DNA of 64,000 nucleotides from Laccaria trichodermophora (GCA_018417955.1 JACTVC010000042.1:1-64000), one strand, 5' to 3'. Positions 1 to 11,825 are shown, counted from the first letter of the stretch. Made by a program: numbers and translations. Notes: a model not told the origin generated them from the letters alone.

Positions 1-1
1 T

Positions 2-530
2 TCTCTTGAACGCCTGGCTGTCAGCACTTTGACGCATCAGGCGATGCAAGCAAATGTGGCAGAACTGGTGAGTGAATCGTTTTCTCTCAGCAGAAAGCTT
101 TACTAATATTACAATGCAGAAGAAAGATATACGTGACCATCACCGTGTGGAAAACTTGCCTGCCGACACTGCGGGTATCCAGACATATCTCGATGAGCAG
201 ATTGGTCATACGGGTGAATTTGGGCAGCGTCGCATTTCAGATACCATTGGCATAGGTAATGCGTTTCCCACAACAGCAGCACCATGGCAGCTTCACCAAC
301 CCAATACTCCGGCGAGACACCCACTGCCCCCTCCTCCTTCACTGGACACTGCATTAGCGGCAGAGGAGGAATCACCGCCCACAACGCACGAGACTCATTT
401 TCCGTTCTCCGTGGCGGAGGATATCATTTCTCCGTTCTCAGCGACGGAGAATATATCTCCGTTCACTATGCGCAATATGATTATTGGCTCCCCCTTCACA
501 TCTGGGGACAATGAGATTTATGCTATGTAA
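2..530 (+). CDS. 3' end of an unknown gene running in from the left edge
   Basis: Two exons are visible. The frame is open from base 2 to 67, a GT donor follows at 68-69, and an acceptor at 117-119 joins to an exon from 120 that stays open to the TAA at 528-530. The joined piece has about 159 residues. The start of the gene lies outside the window. The C-terminal half is rich in Pro, Ser and Thr, with a short imperfect repeat (PFS-V/A-E-D/N-I) near residues 115-135. I recognise no domain. It could be a host gene or the last gene of another transposon. Confidence 0.5.
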
Positions 531-568
531 CGTTCATATGTACATATCCAACTTAAATATCATGCTGC

Positions 569-2906
569 TCACTTCGTTCGACCCTTGCTTCTCGTCTGAA
601 TTCTCTTCGCTTGGGAACTGGCCCGGGTCTGTCGATCACATTCAGGTATGGTTTTCTTCACTGGGGATCTTCCTCCCCCCGGTGTTGCATGTGCCTCATA
701 TTTCTTTACCTTCTTGAACGGGGAACCATCCACCTCCTCACGTGAACCTTTATGAGGCAAAATCACCTCGTGGCGGCGTTTCCGTGACGAGCCACTGGCA
801 ACGTCTTCCTGGTGATGAAGTACCGGAGAATTTACAACGTCTACGTCGGTGCGTGAGTCAGTGGAAAGAGACGCGTTTTTGGTGTGCTTACTTATGATTC
901 CGACAAAGTCCCTTCCAGCTCCTCCACGTGAAACTGGGCCAAAGCGGTATGGCTTTTGAGGTAAGTTCTTGTCAGTGTGTACTCCCTCCAGTTCCTTTCC
1001 AACACCGGCAATCTTCTCCTTCTGCGACTTCCCTCGCGCCACAACGTTATCATGGATTATTTGCAGTTCCGGATCCAAATCTTCCAGCTTGGTCACCACC
1101 TCTTCTTCGTCAGAGCCCCGGTGCTGCTTTTTCTTCGGAATGGGTCGTGGCTTGATTTTCTTGGTCAATTTTGGATTCATTTCGTTCCCTGAACTCGCAG
1201 AGGCCCTTCCTTCTCCTGTTTCTTGGTAATGGGTCGCCGCTTGTTTTTCTTGGATATTTTTGGAATGTCCATCTCCTTCTCAGAAGTCACAGAGTCTCCT
1301 TCCGATAAGCCCGGAAATCTTTCTCCCTCACTTTCGCTATCCTTCCTCGCCTTGACCTTGCCCCGCTTCTTCCCCTTCCTCTTTTTCTCCTTCTTCGAAG
1401 GTCGCTCGAGGGGCACCATTTTCGATGGCACTGTTTCCGTAGCCTGGGTCCTAGTGTGGAGACGTTTTTGGGGCTAGCGGTGTGTGTAGCCCCCTCCTTG
1501 TCGGGATATCGGTCAAACTGGAAAGTCGTCGCAATGTCAGGATCTTCCTGTCTTTGATACCAAAGGGAAAGGAGTGTGTCCAAAACTTCCAAAGTCATTC
1601 GCGAGGGATCACAAAATTTCGTTCGGACTGAGGCTGGAATGTATTCTTCTCCACGCACATGTCTAGTTTGCTTGCCAGAATAAACCAAGGAACTGCACTA
1701 CTGGATCCTGACGCCAGGGCTGTTCATGCACAGTGAGTCCGTGTTACGGTCATGAGGATATTTTTCGAGGACTCACCGTAATGTCGTGAAATGAAGGCTC
1801 TAACCAACTTCTGCTTGTGCAGGCGGTGCGCCGCCGCCTCCATGTCCTCTGGCATTTTGGAGGGATCAGGTAGTATGGGTTCCCCATAATCATTCTGAGG
1901 TAAAGCAAAGGTAGCTCTGCCTCTGGAACCCGTTTTCACTTTAGGTGCATCCTCCCCATGAGGGGCATAATGACTTCCCATGTGAGCTCTCCAGCTTTCC
2001 TGGCTAATGCCCTTCTCTTTCCAATCGCCGGCTTTTATCTTCCGATAGTCTACTCCTCCACCCAACTCCTCATTATAGTCCATGGCAGTGGTGAGGATTG
2101 TCTCCGTGTCATCTTCATATGCAATATAAAACAGATATCGAACACGGAACTGCCGATACATTTGATGGGCGAATAACTTGGTTTTGTTCATTGTATGCTT
2201 CACCGCCAATCTGAAGTCCGGTCAACTGAACATAAAACACATGTCAAGGGGAGGTCCACGTACCGCCTTCGTGTTTCCGGCGGCGGACCATGTTCATTCC
2301 AAGCATTGGCCAACTCTTGCAATTCCTCCGCCTCCTCCTCCGACAGGTTCACCATGACCTCGCTAAGTGCCGCTTGATAGTAATTGAACGCCTTGTCCTT
2401 CTGGTGACGCTTTTTCGCATCTGGCTTCTTCTTTGTTTGGTTGGAAGCTTCATCCTCGTCATCTCCATCAGTCCCATCTTCATTCACTTTGGCGGACTCC
2501 GCCCTTTGCGCCTCAGCAAATTTCCGGTCACGAACTCGCAGGACATCTGGTTCACGCTCGATTCCAACAACCCTCCGCAATGTCCATGGTTCCAGAAAGC
2601 CTTTCTCCTCGGTCTTCCTTCGGGCATAGCGTTGAAGCCAGGCTAAAATAGCCTACAATAAACGGTGAGAATCGGATTGTCATGGCAAACTGTACTCCAC
2701 ACCATAAGAACAGCATCCTTCTTTGAACTGAATTCCTTGTCTTCATTATCCAAGGCCTTCATGCGCTTGAAAATTTCATTAACTTTTTTTTGACGGAGCT
2801 TCTTGTTGGTGTCACGGTAAGAATCTTTCTCCTTGTGAAGAATCAGGAGCTGTTCTTCTGTGAAGGTGAACTGGACTTCCTCATCCTGACTCTCGTCCGA
2901 CGACAT
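569..2906 (-). CDS. Unknown nuclear-type protein with Lys-rich tail, divergent from the KDZ transposase
   Basis: The start ATG is at 2904-2906. Exon 1 (2703-2906) is acidic and helical. Intron 2653-2702 leads to exon 2 (2264-2652), and intron 2211-2263 to exon 3 (1777-2210). The frame is preserved across these joins. Exon 2 carries a long acidic/helical stretch (ALSEVMVNLSEEEAEELQEL) and exon 3 a motif around YRQFRVRYLFYIAYEDDTET. A further exon (about 1690-1287) contains YQRQEDPDIATTFQFDRYP. The rest is a Lys/Arg/Glu-rich tail in at least two more open segments (569-1431) whose splicing I could not settle. The composition suggests a nuclear protein. I know similar unannotated proteins as an expanded group in agarics, but I give it no function. 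Its head-to-head position 212 bp from the transposase suggests either a transposon gene or a host neighbour. KDZ copy 2 shows no counterpart. Confidence 0.6.
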
Positions 2907-3118
2907 AGGCAGGAGTGCGTTGCGCTAGACTTAAAAAGGGGGAAAGGTGTTTGGGTCAGGATTAAATAATACACCAATTTCAAAAGGGGAGGGAGGGACT
3001 TCGTGTCAGGAGTAAATGATACGGCAATTGCCAGTAAGTTGATGAAGGCCCAATAAGGCATCTAAGTAGCCTAATTAAGTAATCTCAATCGCAGTCCAAC
3101 CCAACGTGTACCTGAACA
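2907..3118. promoter_or_regulatory. Divergent intergenic region, probable two-way promoter
   Basis: These 212 bp separate the ATG codons of two head-to-head genes, so both promoters must lie here or overlap the coding ends. I see no convincing TATA box. The region has short A/T runs and a repeated phrase (gtcaggattaaataatac / gtcaggagtaaatgatac), possibly paired binding sites. Confidence 0.4.
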
Positions 3119-6100
3119 ATGTCAAGCAAAAAATTACCCGCGACCGGCCATACAGCAATCATTGAAGTTACTCCAAGGAAAAAGCCTAGAGGAAAAAATG
3201 CATATATCACAAAAACTGCCAGACATTCCACCTTCAAAAAACATATCAGTTCGGCGAAAAAGTTCAAGTTGCATCACTACAAGGAAGATGATTGTGACGC
3301 GGGCCACCTTCATAAATTCGAGGAGCCTGATGACGCCAACGTCACCTTCCATCCAACCAATTTTATCACTCAAATGCCCATCCACAAGGTATGTCATCTA
3401 GAGTCACAAACCGCACTCTACTAACCCAAATCACAGACGCCTAATTCTTATATGAAAGAGTGGCTTCCACGACGGAATGAATACATTGCAGAGACCATTG
3501 GGCGAGAGGCGCCTCCGCCTACCCGGGCATGTCAGCTCTGTCATGAGCCAAACTCTCTTTGGCGGTGCCTAAACTGTTTCGGAGAACCTTCTTTTTGCAC
3601 ATCTTGTTGTTGTGATCATCATGCGTTGCAACCATTTCATCGTGTCAAGGCCTGGAATGGAAGGCATTACATGGATTCATGGCTATGGCATGCAGGCATT
3701 GAAGTCCATGTTGGGCATCGGGGTCATAAGTGTCCAACTCGTACCCACCGACTCAATAACGCTTCAAACACCCCAGCTGCTACTGGGCTTGATGATCCTT
3801 TTTTGGAGGATCCATTCAGAGGCATGGACGATCCTTTTGCCGTGCCTCAAGTGTACTGGAGTGACGATCTCCAATCTGATCGCCCTACTGGTACATACCA
3901 CCATGGGGGCAAGGTCGTGATAATAGTTCACACCAATGGGGTCCACCACCTACCAGTACACTTTTGTGAATGTGAAGGACATCCGACAGAAGAGATCCAA
4001 CTTCTCCGGACAGGTCTCTTTCCGTCGACATACAAAGACGTCCGGACTGTATTCACCATGGAGCTGCTTGATGATTATCTCCTCCAGAACCTAGAGTGCA
4101 AGACCTCTACCACTCACTACTATTCCAAGTTGCGGCGTATAACCAACAAAGCATTTCCAGGAACTGTTCCGGTAACCATTATTGACCCCCTGCCTATTGC
4201 TTTTGTTGATTGCTGCTATTAGGATCGTTATAGGGAATTAACCAGGGCAGGGCGCCAATACCGGAACATGCAAGAGCGGATGGAATTTGGATTTGGTCAC
4301 ACTGGGCTAGAGCCAGGCAAGGGCCAGATGGCTTACTTCTGTTCCACATGTCCTCAACCCGGGATCAACATCCCGAGTAACTGGAAGGAAGACCCTATAC
4401 AGTGAGTAAAATGTTAAAAAGGATAACCGTCAATCTCAATAAGCACAATGTTCAGATGGAAGTACGGCCGAAGCTTCGTTGCCGATGGTAACTTTAAATG
4501 TGTTCATCAACAACAGACATCCCGAGAGGAGGAGGTTTGGCTCAAGAACGGTGAAGGCATCTTTACCGAGCGCACTCGTTACGGCGCCCATATCGCTCAT
4601 ACTAAGGAGAAGGTCGAGGTAAGGAATTCCATGACAGTATGTCTAGCTCATTCAAATAACGGACAACTAGCCCAGTACTTGCCATGAGCATAGCGCGGTG
4701 AAGGATCGAAGCAAGTGCCGTAAAGGCTGTGATTGCACCGGCATCGGAGCTATCGCCTGTCTCCGCCACGGGTGTTACGCACCAGGGGCCATGGTTGACT
4801 TCCAAAAGGGAGAGAGGCAGATGAACATTGACTATGCGCTCTGTGAGGCATTGGCCAATACACACACTCAAGATGCCCCTCACTGCATTTTCGTCTATGA
4901 TATCAATTGCCAATACATCATCAATCTTCGGGCAAGAGTTGCAGCTGGGGAGTTCCTGAAAATCAACGACAACCTTTTCTTCATCCCAGGAATAGGTTTA
5001 TTTCATGTGCATGGCCATCAGGTCGTTTGCTACCCCCGTTTTGCCCCAACCTTCATTGACGGTGCTGGGCAAGCTGATGGAGAAATTTTGGAAACACTGT
5101 GGGCGGTCCTAAATGAAGCGGCGCGATCCACTCGAACTATGACGCTGGCACACAGAGCTGAGGTTCTCGATGCTCATGCGGCAGACAGCAACTGGAAGAA
5201 AATGATAAACATGGGTATTTCCTTCGATTTTCTCATTTTATCGGTTGTAACTGACTACTCTTCAACTTAGTTCCCGTGTTGTGCAAGAAATGGAAAAAGA
5301 TCTGTAACAGCAAACGTGAAAGCATTGAAGACTTTCAAATGTTAAGCGAAACTGCGTCGGCTGAACAGATCTTGAAATGGACTGCACAAGCGGAGGAAGC
5401 GGCGCGTTGCCGACAGATGCGTTTTAAAGATTTGACTATGAAGAACATACAGGCCATGGATATATACCAGGTGCAAGTTGCCGGAGGTCAGTGACTTGGA
5501 CAATATCCTGGCTGAATTTGACTCACTAGTATGACAGCTATTCCCAGGAAGCAAGTTCAACTGGAATTAATGCAAGAGGAGCAGAGGAACAATGACTCTG
5601 TGGGGGTGACTTCATGGATCAGCTTGGGAATGAAAATTCAGGAATTTCAGTAAGTGTTCGCTCTCACACCACAGATCACTAAGAAGAACAATTTTTTGGC
5701 CACTGAAGGTCAACGGTTGTCGCGTTCATACGAAAGCAAGGGAAAGCTCCCAACCCTGATCAATCTTTAGAAATTGCCACACGGCGGGAACGACTGCTTC
5801 GCCAAATGGCGGATTTTCACAAAACCGCCGGAAAGCTGTTTGTATCGTTAAATGTGGAGGACTTTGTTTGCAAAGCACCCCCAATGTCAGATGGGTACGT
5901 CACTGATGGAGAAGAGCCAGACCCAAACTTTCATCCCCTCCCGGAGACCGGGGCGCCAGAGCGGACGGATATATTTCTCCCTTCTACGATCTCTGGACTT
6001 AGACAAGAGTTGCCACATTGCCTAAAGAGTGCACGGCGGAAAGAAATTCAATTGCGTATAGCCCAAGCGGAAGAAGCACTGGAAGGCATCCGTCACGAGA

Positions 6101-6720
6101 TTGGACACAAGTCCTACCTTTATCGAAAAGATATACGACTGGCAGAAAGCACTGCACAGAAGACTCGTGGATACGACGCCGTCCATGCGGCAGACAGAAG
6201 TTTGAAGCAGCACCTTCGGGTATATGAACAGGCCAGGTGGGCTCTCCAAAAACTTGGAGCCGTGCAGTCTATCATCCAGCGATTCCAAGTAATATTGCCG
6301 GAGCATACAGTGGCCCTCACGGCCATCTACAAACCTAACGACTCCGGCCATCGTGATGAATCTCTGCCATGGTTTTGGAAAATCGATGTTGCCGGAGATT
6401 CATCCTCCTCCGAGTACATGGAAGAATGTAAGTTTCACCCAAGTTTTCTACTTCGTTGACTGAGGGCACTCACAGTGTATCGTGTAAATTGGCTGCGCGC
6501 TAAGGCCAAGCATGACCGGTGGCAAGAGGAATATGTCCTCATACGTGCAGAGATGGAGTGGACACAGCTCTTTTTTCAGAACCGGGGAGATGAGTGGGCT
6601 CGATGGCGGGATCTGAAAGATACAAGCCCAGGTCATACAGCCTATGCAGAGGAGCAGATTTCCATGTGGATGAAGCTGAAGAGTCAGGCAAAATTGTCGT
6701 TTGAGAAGGTTTTATTGTAA
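3119..6720 (+). CDS. KDZ (Kyakuja-Dileera-Zisupton) transposase with CxC2-type cysteine cluster
   Basis: DDE-class cut-and-paste transposase. Nine exons keep one frame and give about 1060 residues: 3119-3388, 3437-4171, 4223-4401, 4456-4618, 4671-5214, 5271-5486, 5538-5649, 5709-6427 and 6476-6720. Introns are 45-59 bp with GT..AG. Exon 2 holds the N-terminal Cys/His cluster (CQLCHEP..WRCLNC..FCTSCC.DHH, roughly residues 115-145). The catalytic core has CHEHSAV, CLRHG, VDFQKGE (Asp about 492), VYDINCQY (Asp about 526), GIGLFHVHGHQ..C and DGEILETLW (Glu 587 or 590), so the presumed Asp-Asp-Glu set is present. Exon 8 is charged and helical (about 780-880). No stop or frameshift was seen. The last exon might splice onward instead of stopping at 6720. 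The exon pattern matches copy 2 closely, which supports the joins. Confidence 0.9.
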
Positions 6721-6829
6721 TTCAGCTTGATGTCTACACTATATGTAGCTTCCGTCTTTTTAAGTTTAAAGTACACATACCAAGCAACGTGAGAGCTCTA
6801 TTACGACGACATCGCATCTGTTACCTCCA

Positions 6830-8226
6830 ATGCTTGGACCAATCAAAGGCAGCGACGCCATGATCAAACGCGTTTTGGAACAGCTTAATCTCGATCCCAA
6901 GCTGACGGTCGTATATGAATCCGAAGAAGAGCGATACGAAAAGGTTGAGGAGGACGGGCACACGGAGTATTTGTCTACGATCACGGTCATTCAGGTCATG
7001 TTGGACGAGATGGATCGGTTTCCAAATTGGCAGATCGAAGACAGACTTGTGGGCGCGTTGTCTACTGTAGGCGGGGTAGTGATCTGTGATGCAGATGCCA
7101 GTGAAGAACGTACATCCAGCGACGACGGCAAACGTAGGAACCGCATGGATGTGGCATCCAAGTACGCTCGAGGCGGACTCCGAGAACTCGCCGCAGTCTG
7201 CTTAGGCGCGCGACGGCGTCCGAGTGCACGCCGTCGAGACGGACTCCGGGTACCCGCCGCAGTCTGCTTAGGCGCGAGGCAGCGTCCGAGTACACGCCGC
7301 GGAGGAAAGATGGGCAATTGGACTATATTTCCCGTGGCCTTGATTGAGTGTTTGCACAGGGGTGGGCTGGGAGGAAGTTGAGAATGTCACATGACAAATC
7401 GAGAAACCAACAAACGTTAATCTCAACATCTCTAGCTCCGTCATGGTGTTCCCTGTTATTCATCAGGTTCTCGACTTTGAAAGACAAGCGGCTTACGTTT
7501 CCGCAAGATTACGCGCGGCGGTTAGAGCTTGGTACACTCGAAAGCCTCTCAGTCAGAATGTTGAGCAAGCATTTGTAGAAGGGATTGAAACGGAATTGGT
7601 GAGTAATAATTTTATAAGAACATCTGTTGGTTGTTTACAGTAACCCCAAGATGGCTTGCTCTACTATAGTCGGTTGGAGTGTTATGGGCGATCGTCGCTG
7701 TGCCTTACCTCCCTTCGCTTACAAGTTGCTATTGCAACGCCATTTCGAGATTGAGTCTCGCACGGGACATCGTGACATCCGCTCTGTACCTGTGTGGCCC
7801 CGGGAAGACGCAGAACGCCTTTGCGGCGCAAAGCCCGATGACGACGATAAAGAACTGCGGCATTACACATATGCGTGGTGGCAAATGGAAGTGCCCCCCA
7901 TCGTCGACATGCGCCGTATATTCTCCGCGTTCGATTTGGACGAATATCAAATGCGAGAAGTTCAACCTCAGGCTTATCCATCTGACGACTTACTGGTGGA
8001 GTTGGAACGCATGTTGGCCGGCGCGCAATCGGCGTTGGGAATGATAGACAAGCAGATTGCAGAGGATCACGACATTTTGACGAGATTGGAGAGGAGGACT
8101 TGGATTATTGACAACATGGGGCGGATTTGTGAGGCACTGGATCTGAAAATTGAAGGAAGAGGTGAGGAGGACAAGGACTTGTTAACGGCACTTTTGGATC
8201 CTTGCATGCACCAGCAACAAATGTAG
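6830..8226 (+). CDS. KDZ-linked accessory gene, coiled-coil C-terminus
   Basis: The region is open in several pieces: 6830-7090, 7443-7602 (donor GTGAGT at 7603), then about 7650-8226. The last piece ends in a helical, charged segment (about 7990-8150) likely to form a coiled coil. It aligns by eye with the second gene of KDZ copy 2: VRAWYTRKPLSQNVEQAF with RFRAILSSKLENPIDPEF, LPPFAYKLLLQ with VPPFLKSCLQG, and YTYAWWQ with YEFAWWN. Conservation between two otherwise diverged copies indicates a real gene of the element. Between 7150 and 7310 there is a two-copy direct repeat of about 70 bp rich in CpG, which may be an intron or an insertion, so the first exons are uncertain. Function is unknown; a partner of the transposase or of the dioxygenase is possible. 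Confidence 0.6.
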
Positions 8227-8232
8227 TCTATT

Positions 8233-9619
8233 TTAAATACTACGTTTGGTGCTGTCAATAAATCGCTGTTGGAAGTCCTGCCTTGTTGTGTACCCAGTGA
8301 CGTGCATTCCGACACGGTCCATGACCTTTTCCCTGAAGTAGTTGGCTATGCAGACACGATCGCCGGCCACCGACGCAACTCCGTGAACAAGTATCCTGCC
8401 AGATATTCCCAGCAGTGTTCCGGGATTGTAAACAAACCTCAGTCCAATCGCGGGGACTTCAAAACGTCCATCGTTGTAAGAACCAAATGTGGCAAGAAGG
8501 TCGTAATGAGGCAACATTCCTTGAACATCACGGTGAGGGACCGTTTGTCGGTTGCTAATGACGGAAAAAGCGTTGAATGGCAAAGGCCATACCTTCATAA
8601 CCTCCCTCATCAAATCGGGCTCTTTGCATTCAACAAGACCAGCTGCCATCTTTGCCATGGCATCCATGCCGGCAGCAAAGAGGCTAGGATGGATGAGAGC
8701 CAAGGTGGCTCCCATCAACGCAAAGGATTCCGCCATGTCATCGAGAAATTGATGACTGACGTCACTTGTCCGACAGGTTTTGAGGGTGGCCGACACTTCG
8801 GGCAAATATTCCGCGGACTGAACTGGGAATTAATGAGGAGTTTTTTGTGCCGGAAACAATTACTTACACTGTGCCCTATTTGAAACCAGCCAGGAGAAAA
8901 ACTGATATTGCCCGGCACATGTTCATATTCTGGGCGATGTGGTTGACGGTAAGCAGCATCATCATGCCGCCACGCAGACCCGCTGGAGTTTTTCCGGGAG
9001 GCCTGCAGCATACCGTCCAGCTGTTTCAAATGTTTGGAGATGAGATCCTAAGATTCGAGATGTTGTGAGTATCTGATCCAAAGGAATTAGTAATGTCTCT
9101 CTAACCTGCCGGCGCGAACTCAACGCGTTGGGGAGATACCACATGAGGATGACCCCGTCTTGGTCGTCAACTGTCGCCGCGTCATTTTCGTAAGGCAGAG
9201 TGCTGGGGGGAAATGCGTGGAATTGGGGGGGAAATTGTTGCAGCAATTCCGCCTCCCTTTTCTGGTTAGAACCATCCTGGCGGGTGCTCAGGTGCTCGGT
9301 ATACTCTGAGATGGTCCAGTTTAGCTGGTCTGCATGATAAACGGTAAGCGGACAGGTAAGGTTTTTTTGAACCACAAAGCTTACGGCGATTTTTGAAGGC
9401 CTTGGCAACAATGTTGGTAAGTTGTTCACAATCAGCTACAAGGTTCAGGCTGAAGGAGGTGGGAGGGGATGTTTTGGGGTTCGCACTGGCGTGGAACTTT
9501 TCACGCAAGCGACCTTGACAATACCGGGCGATTTTCCACGTAAAATCCTGAATATCGGGGGGCGTCATGAAGTGCCTATTCATAAGTTTTGGTGGACATG
9601 TGAATTCTGCGTGAAGCAT
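8233..9619 (-). CDS. TET/JBP-family 2-oxoglutarate/Fe(II) dioxygenase, KDZ cargo
   Basis: This family oxidises 5-methylcytosine or thymine in DNA using Fe(II) and 2-oxoglutarate. The last exon (8233 to about 8810) carries the double-stranded beta-helix core: VPHRDVQG (iron ligands His and Asp, codons 8527-8535), GLRFVYNPGT, ILVHGV (second iron His) and GDRVCIANYF (Arg expected to bind 2-oxoglutarate). All four key residues are present. An upstream exon (about 9120-9335) has a SAP-like helix pair (ISEYTEHLSTRQDGSNQKREAELLQQF) expected to touch DNA. The first exon begins at ATG 9619 or at 9568 (MTPPDIQDF), the latter matching copy 2. There are probably four exons. The stop is 6 bp from the stop of the convergent accessory gene. 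No inactivating change was found in the core. Confidence 0.85.
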
Positions 9620-9769
9620 TTTGAACTCCGCACAGAGGCTTTGAATTCGGCGTGGAGGGTTCTTGAACTCCGGTGTTCTTCCTCTCGTATTCTCCCTCCG
9701 ATTTTATTTTGACTTATTCACAGAGATATCTGTCGATTCCCCACCTTTGTAATACTCACAAGTGACTGA

Positions 9770-10310
9770 ACTAACGTAGGGGGAAGTCTTGAGTTCCGCA
9801 CGGAGAAAGCGTGAATTCCCCCTGGCTTTCTATTACTATGTGGGTTCGATTCCTGGCAAGGTGGGTATTTTCTGTCAGAGACTTATTTTAATTACACAAG
9901 GAGATACCTGTCAATTCTATACCTTTGTATTTATTACTCACTGGAAGTGGTAGTAGTAAGTGAACTAACGTCCGGGGAAGCGTTGAGTTCCGCCGGGGAA
10001 AGCGTGAATTCCCCGTGGCTTCGTATTACTCACAGTGTGTCTTGGAACATCACCTTGACTGAACGGTTAAATGCTGATGAGGGCACCAGCTGTATGGCCA
10101 GTATGCAGGTTCGATTCCCGCCAAGGTGTATTTACCATCAGCGACTATTTTCAATTACACATGGAGATTCCTGTCAATTTTGTACCTTTGTATTGAGAAC
10201 TCACAGGAAGTCCAAGTAGTAACTGAACTAACGTCCCGGGAAGCGTTGAACATCATCTTGACTGAACTATTAAATGCTGCCAAGGTGTATATTGCTCTTC
10301 GGATACCCTT
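9770..10310 (+). repeat. Three diverged repeats upstream of TET/JBP copy 1, with Pol III B-box-like sequence
   Basis: A phrase near 'ctgaactaacgt..gggaagcgttga' recurs at about 9768, 9958 and 10225, followed in each case by 'acacatggagat..gtcaatt..tacctttgtatt'-like sequence, so the unit is roughly 190-260 bp. Two copies contain a GGTTCGATTCC B-box-like sequence. It lies just upstream of the dioxygenase start. Confidence 0.55.
10051..10128 (+). other. tRNA-like sequence, 78 bp
   Basis: The ends CACCTTG and CAAGGTG are perfectly complementary and would form a 7-bp acceptor stem. TGACTGAACGG fits an A box, and GGTTCGATTCC is a canonical B box with a near-complete T stem. No clean 5-bp anticodon stem is visible, so it is more likely tRNA-derived than a working tRNA. 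Confidence 0.45.
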
Positions 10311-10349
10311 TTGAATTACACACGGAGATTCTGAACAATTCTCGATTTC

Positions 10350-11500
10350 CCCCCCCCCCCCAGATTTTTCAATTCCGTGCTGACGATTTTCAAAATCGCC
10401 CCCCAGAGATTTTTTAATTCCGCACGGACGACTCTTCAATTCCGCGCGGACGATTCTTCAATTCCGCACGGACGACTCTTCAATTCCGCGCGGACGATTC
10501 TTCAATTCCGCGCGGACGACTCTTCAATTCCGCGCGGACGACTCTTCAATTCCGTGCCGACAATTCTTAATTTCCCTCCCCAGTTTTTTCAGTTCCGTGT
10601 CGACAATTCTCAAAGTCCCCCCCCAGATTTATCAATTCCGTGCCAGCGATTTTCGAAATTCCCCCCACAGATTTATCAATTCCGCGCCAGCGATTTTCGA
10701 AATCCCCCCCCCAGATGTGTCAATTCCACGCCAACGATCTTCGAAATTCCCCCAGATTTTTCAATTCCGCCAAGTCCGTGCCGACGATTTTAGAAACCCC
10801 CCCCCCAGATTTTTCAATTCCGTGCCGACAATTCTTAATTTCCCCCCCCAGACTTTTCAATTCCGCCAATTCCGTGCCGACGATTTTCAAAATTTCCCCC
10901 CCCACAGATTTTTCAATTCTGCGCGGACAACTCTTCAATTCCGCGCGGACAACTCTTCAATTCCGCGCGGACAACTCTTCAATTCCGCGCGGACAACTCT
11001 TCAATTCCGTGCCGACAATTCTTAATTTCCCTTCCCAGATTTTTCAATTCCGTGCCGACGATTTTCAAAATTCTCCCCCCCCCCCAAGACATTTTTTAAT
11101 TCCGCACGGACGACTCTTCAATTCTGCGCGGACGACTCTTCAATTCCGTGCGGACGACTCTTCAATTCCGTGCCGAAAATTCTTAATTCCCCCCCCCAGA
11201 TTTTTCAATTCTGTTGCCAGCGATCTTCGAAATCCCCCCCCCCCAGATTTATCAATTCCGTGCCGACGATTTTCAACATTCCCCCCCCCAGATTTTTCAA
11301 TTCCGCCAATTCCGTGCCGATGAATTTCAAAATTTCCCCCCCCAGATTTTTCAATTCCGTGCCGACAATCTTCAAAAATTCTCCCCCCAGATTTTCCAAT
11401 TGCATGCCAACAATTTTTAATTCCCCCCCCCCCCCCCAGATTTTTCAATTCCACGCCGATGATTTTCAAAATTTCTCCCCCCAGATTTTTCAATCACTGC
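10350..11500 (+). repeat. C-rich minisatellite array with two interleaved unit types
   Basis: One unit is about 22 bp (ttcaattccgcgcggacgac), tandem at 10430-10560, 10915-11010 and 11095-11165. The other is about 45-50 bp: 'cagatttttcaattccgtgccgacga' followed by a run of 6-15 C. The array is open in several frames because of its periodicity, but the predicted peptides are simply the repeat. Confidence 0.85.
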
Positions 11501-11825
11501 CCGGAGAATTTGCTAATGCCTCTGCCATTTTGCATGGCATGCGGAGATTGTTTCAATCCCCCAGCATGCAGATTTGCAATTCTCCTAGATATGGAATAGC
11601 TGAGTCATTGCCCATGAGAACTTTACCTGGCCATGGCCAAGAGCTGGCTCATGTCACTTGGTGTTTCATCTGGGCCTCTCACTCAGGGCTCATGAACAAG
11701 CTTGCATACTCACTAAACTGATTACTTACAAAAGCTACTCCATGTCACATAGGAATTCATATATACTGCAAGCTGCTACATAGCCAATGTATAGGTGACT
11801 TTGCCTAGCTTGCAAGCTAGCCTCA
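11501..11825. other. No gene seen
   Basis: A transition out of the minisatellite. I see no extended frame, RNA gene or repeat that I can define. Confidence 0.5.

Larger units (their letters stand above)
569..9619. mobile_element. KDZ transposon copy 1 with TET/JBP cargo (limits approximate)
   Basis: Gene content defines the element: KDZ transposase (3119-6720), accessory gene (to 8226) and convergent TET/JBP gene (8233-9619). The same three genes recur in the same order and orientation at 17.6-35.7 kb, so the cassette moves or duplicates as a unit. Association of KDZ transposons with TET/JBP genes in basidiomycetes is established (Iyer and colleagues, 2014). I found neither terminal inverted repeats nor a target duplication by eye, so the outer limits are those of the genes, and including the 569-2906 gene is a guess. 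Confidence 0.6.

Noticed and set aside
10377..11323. Long frames in the C-rich minisatellite
   Set aside because: The peptides only repeat the DNA unit (FNSARTTLQFRADDS..), and several frames are open at once.
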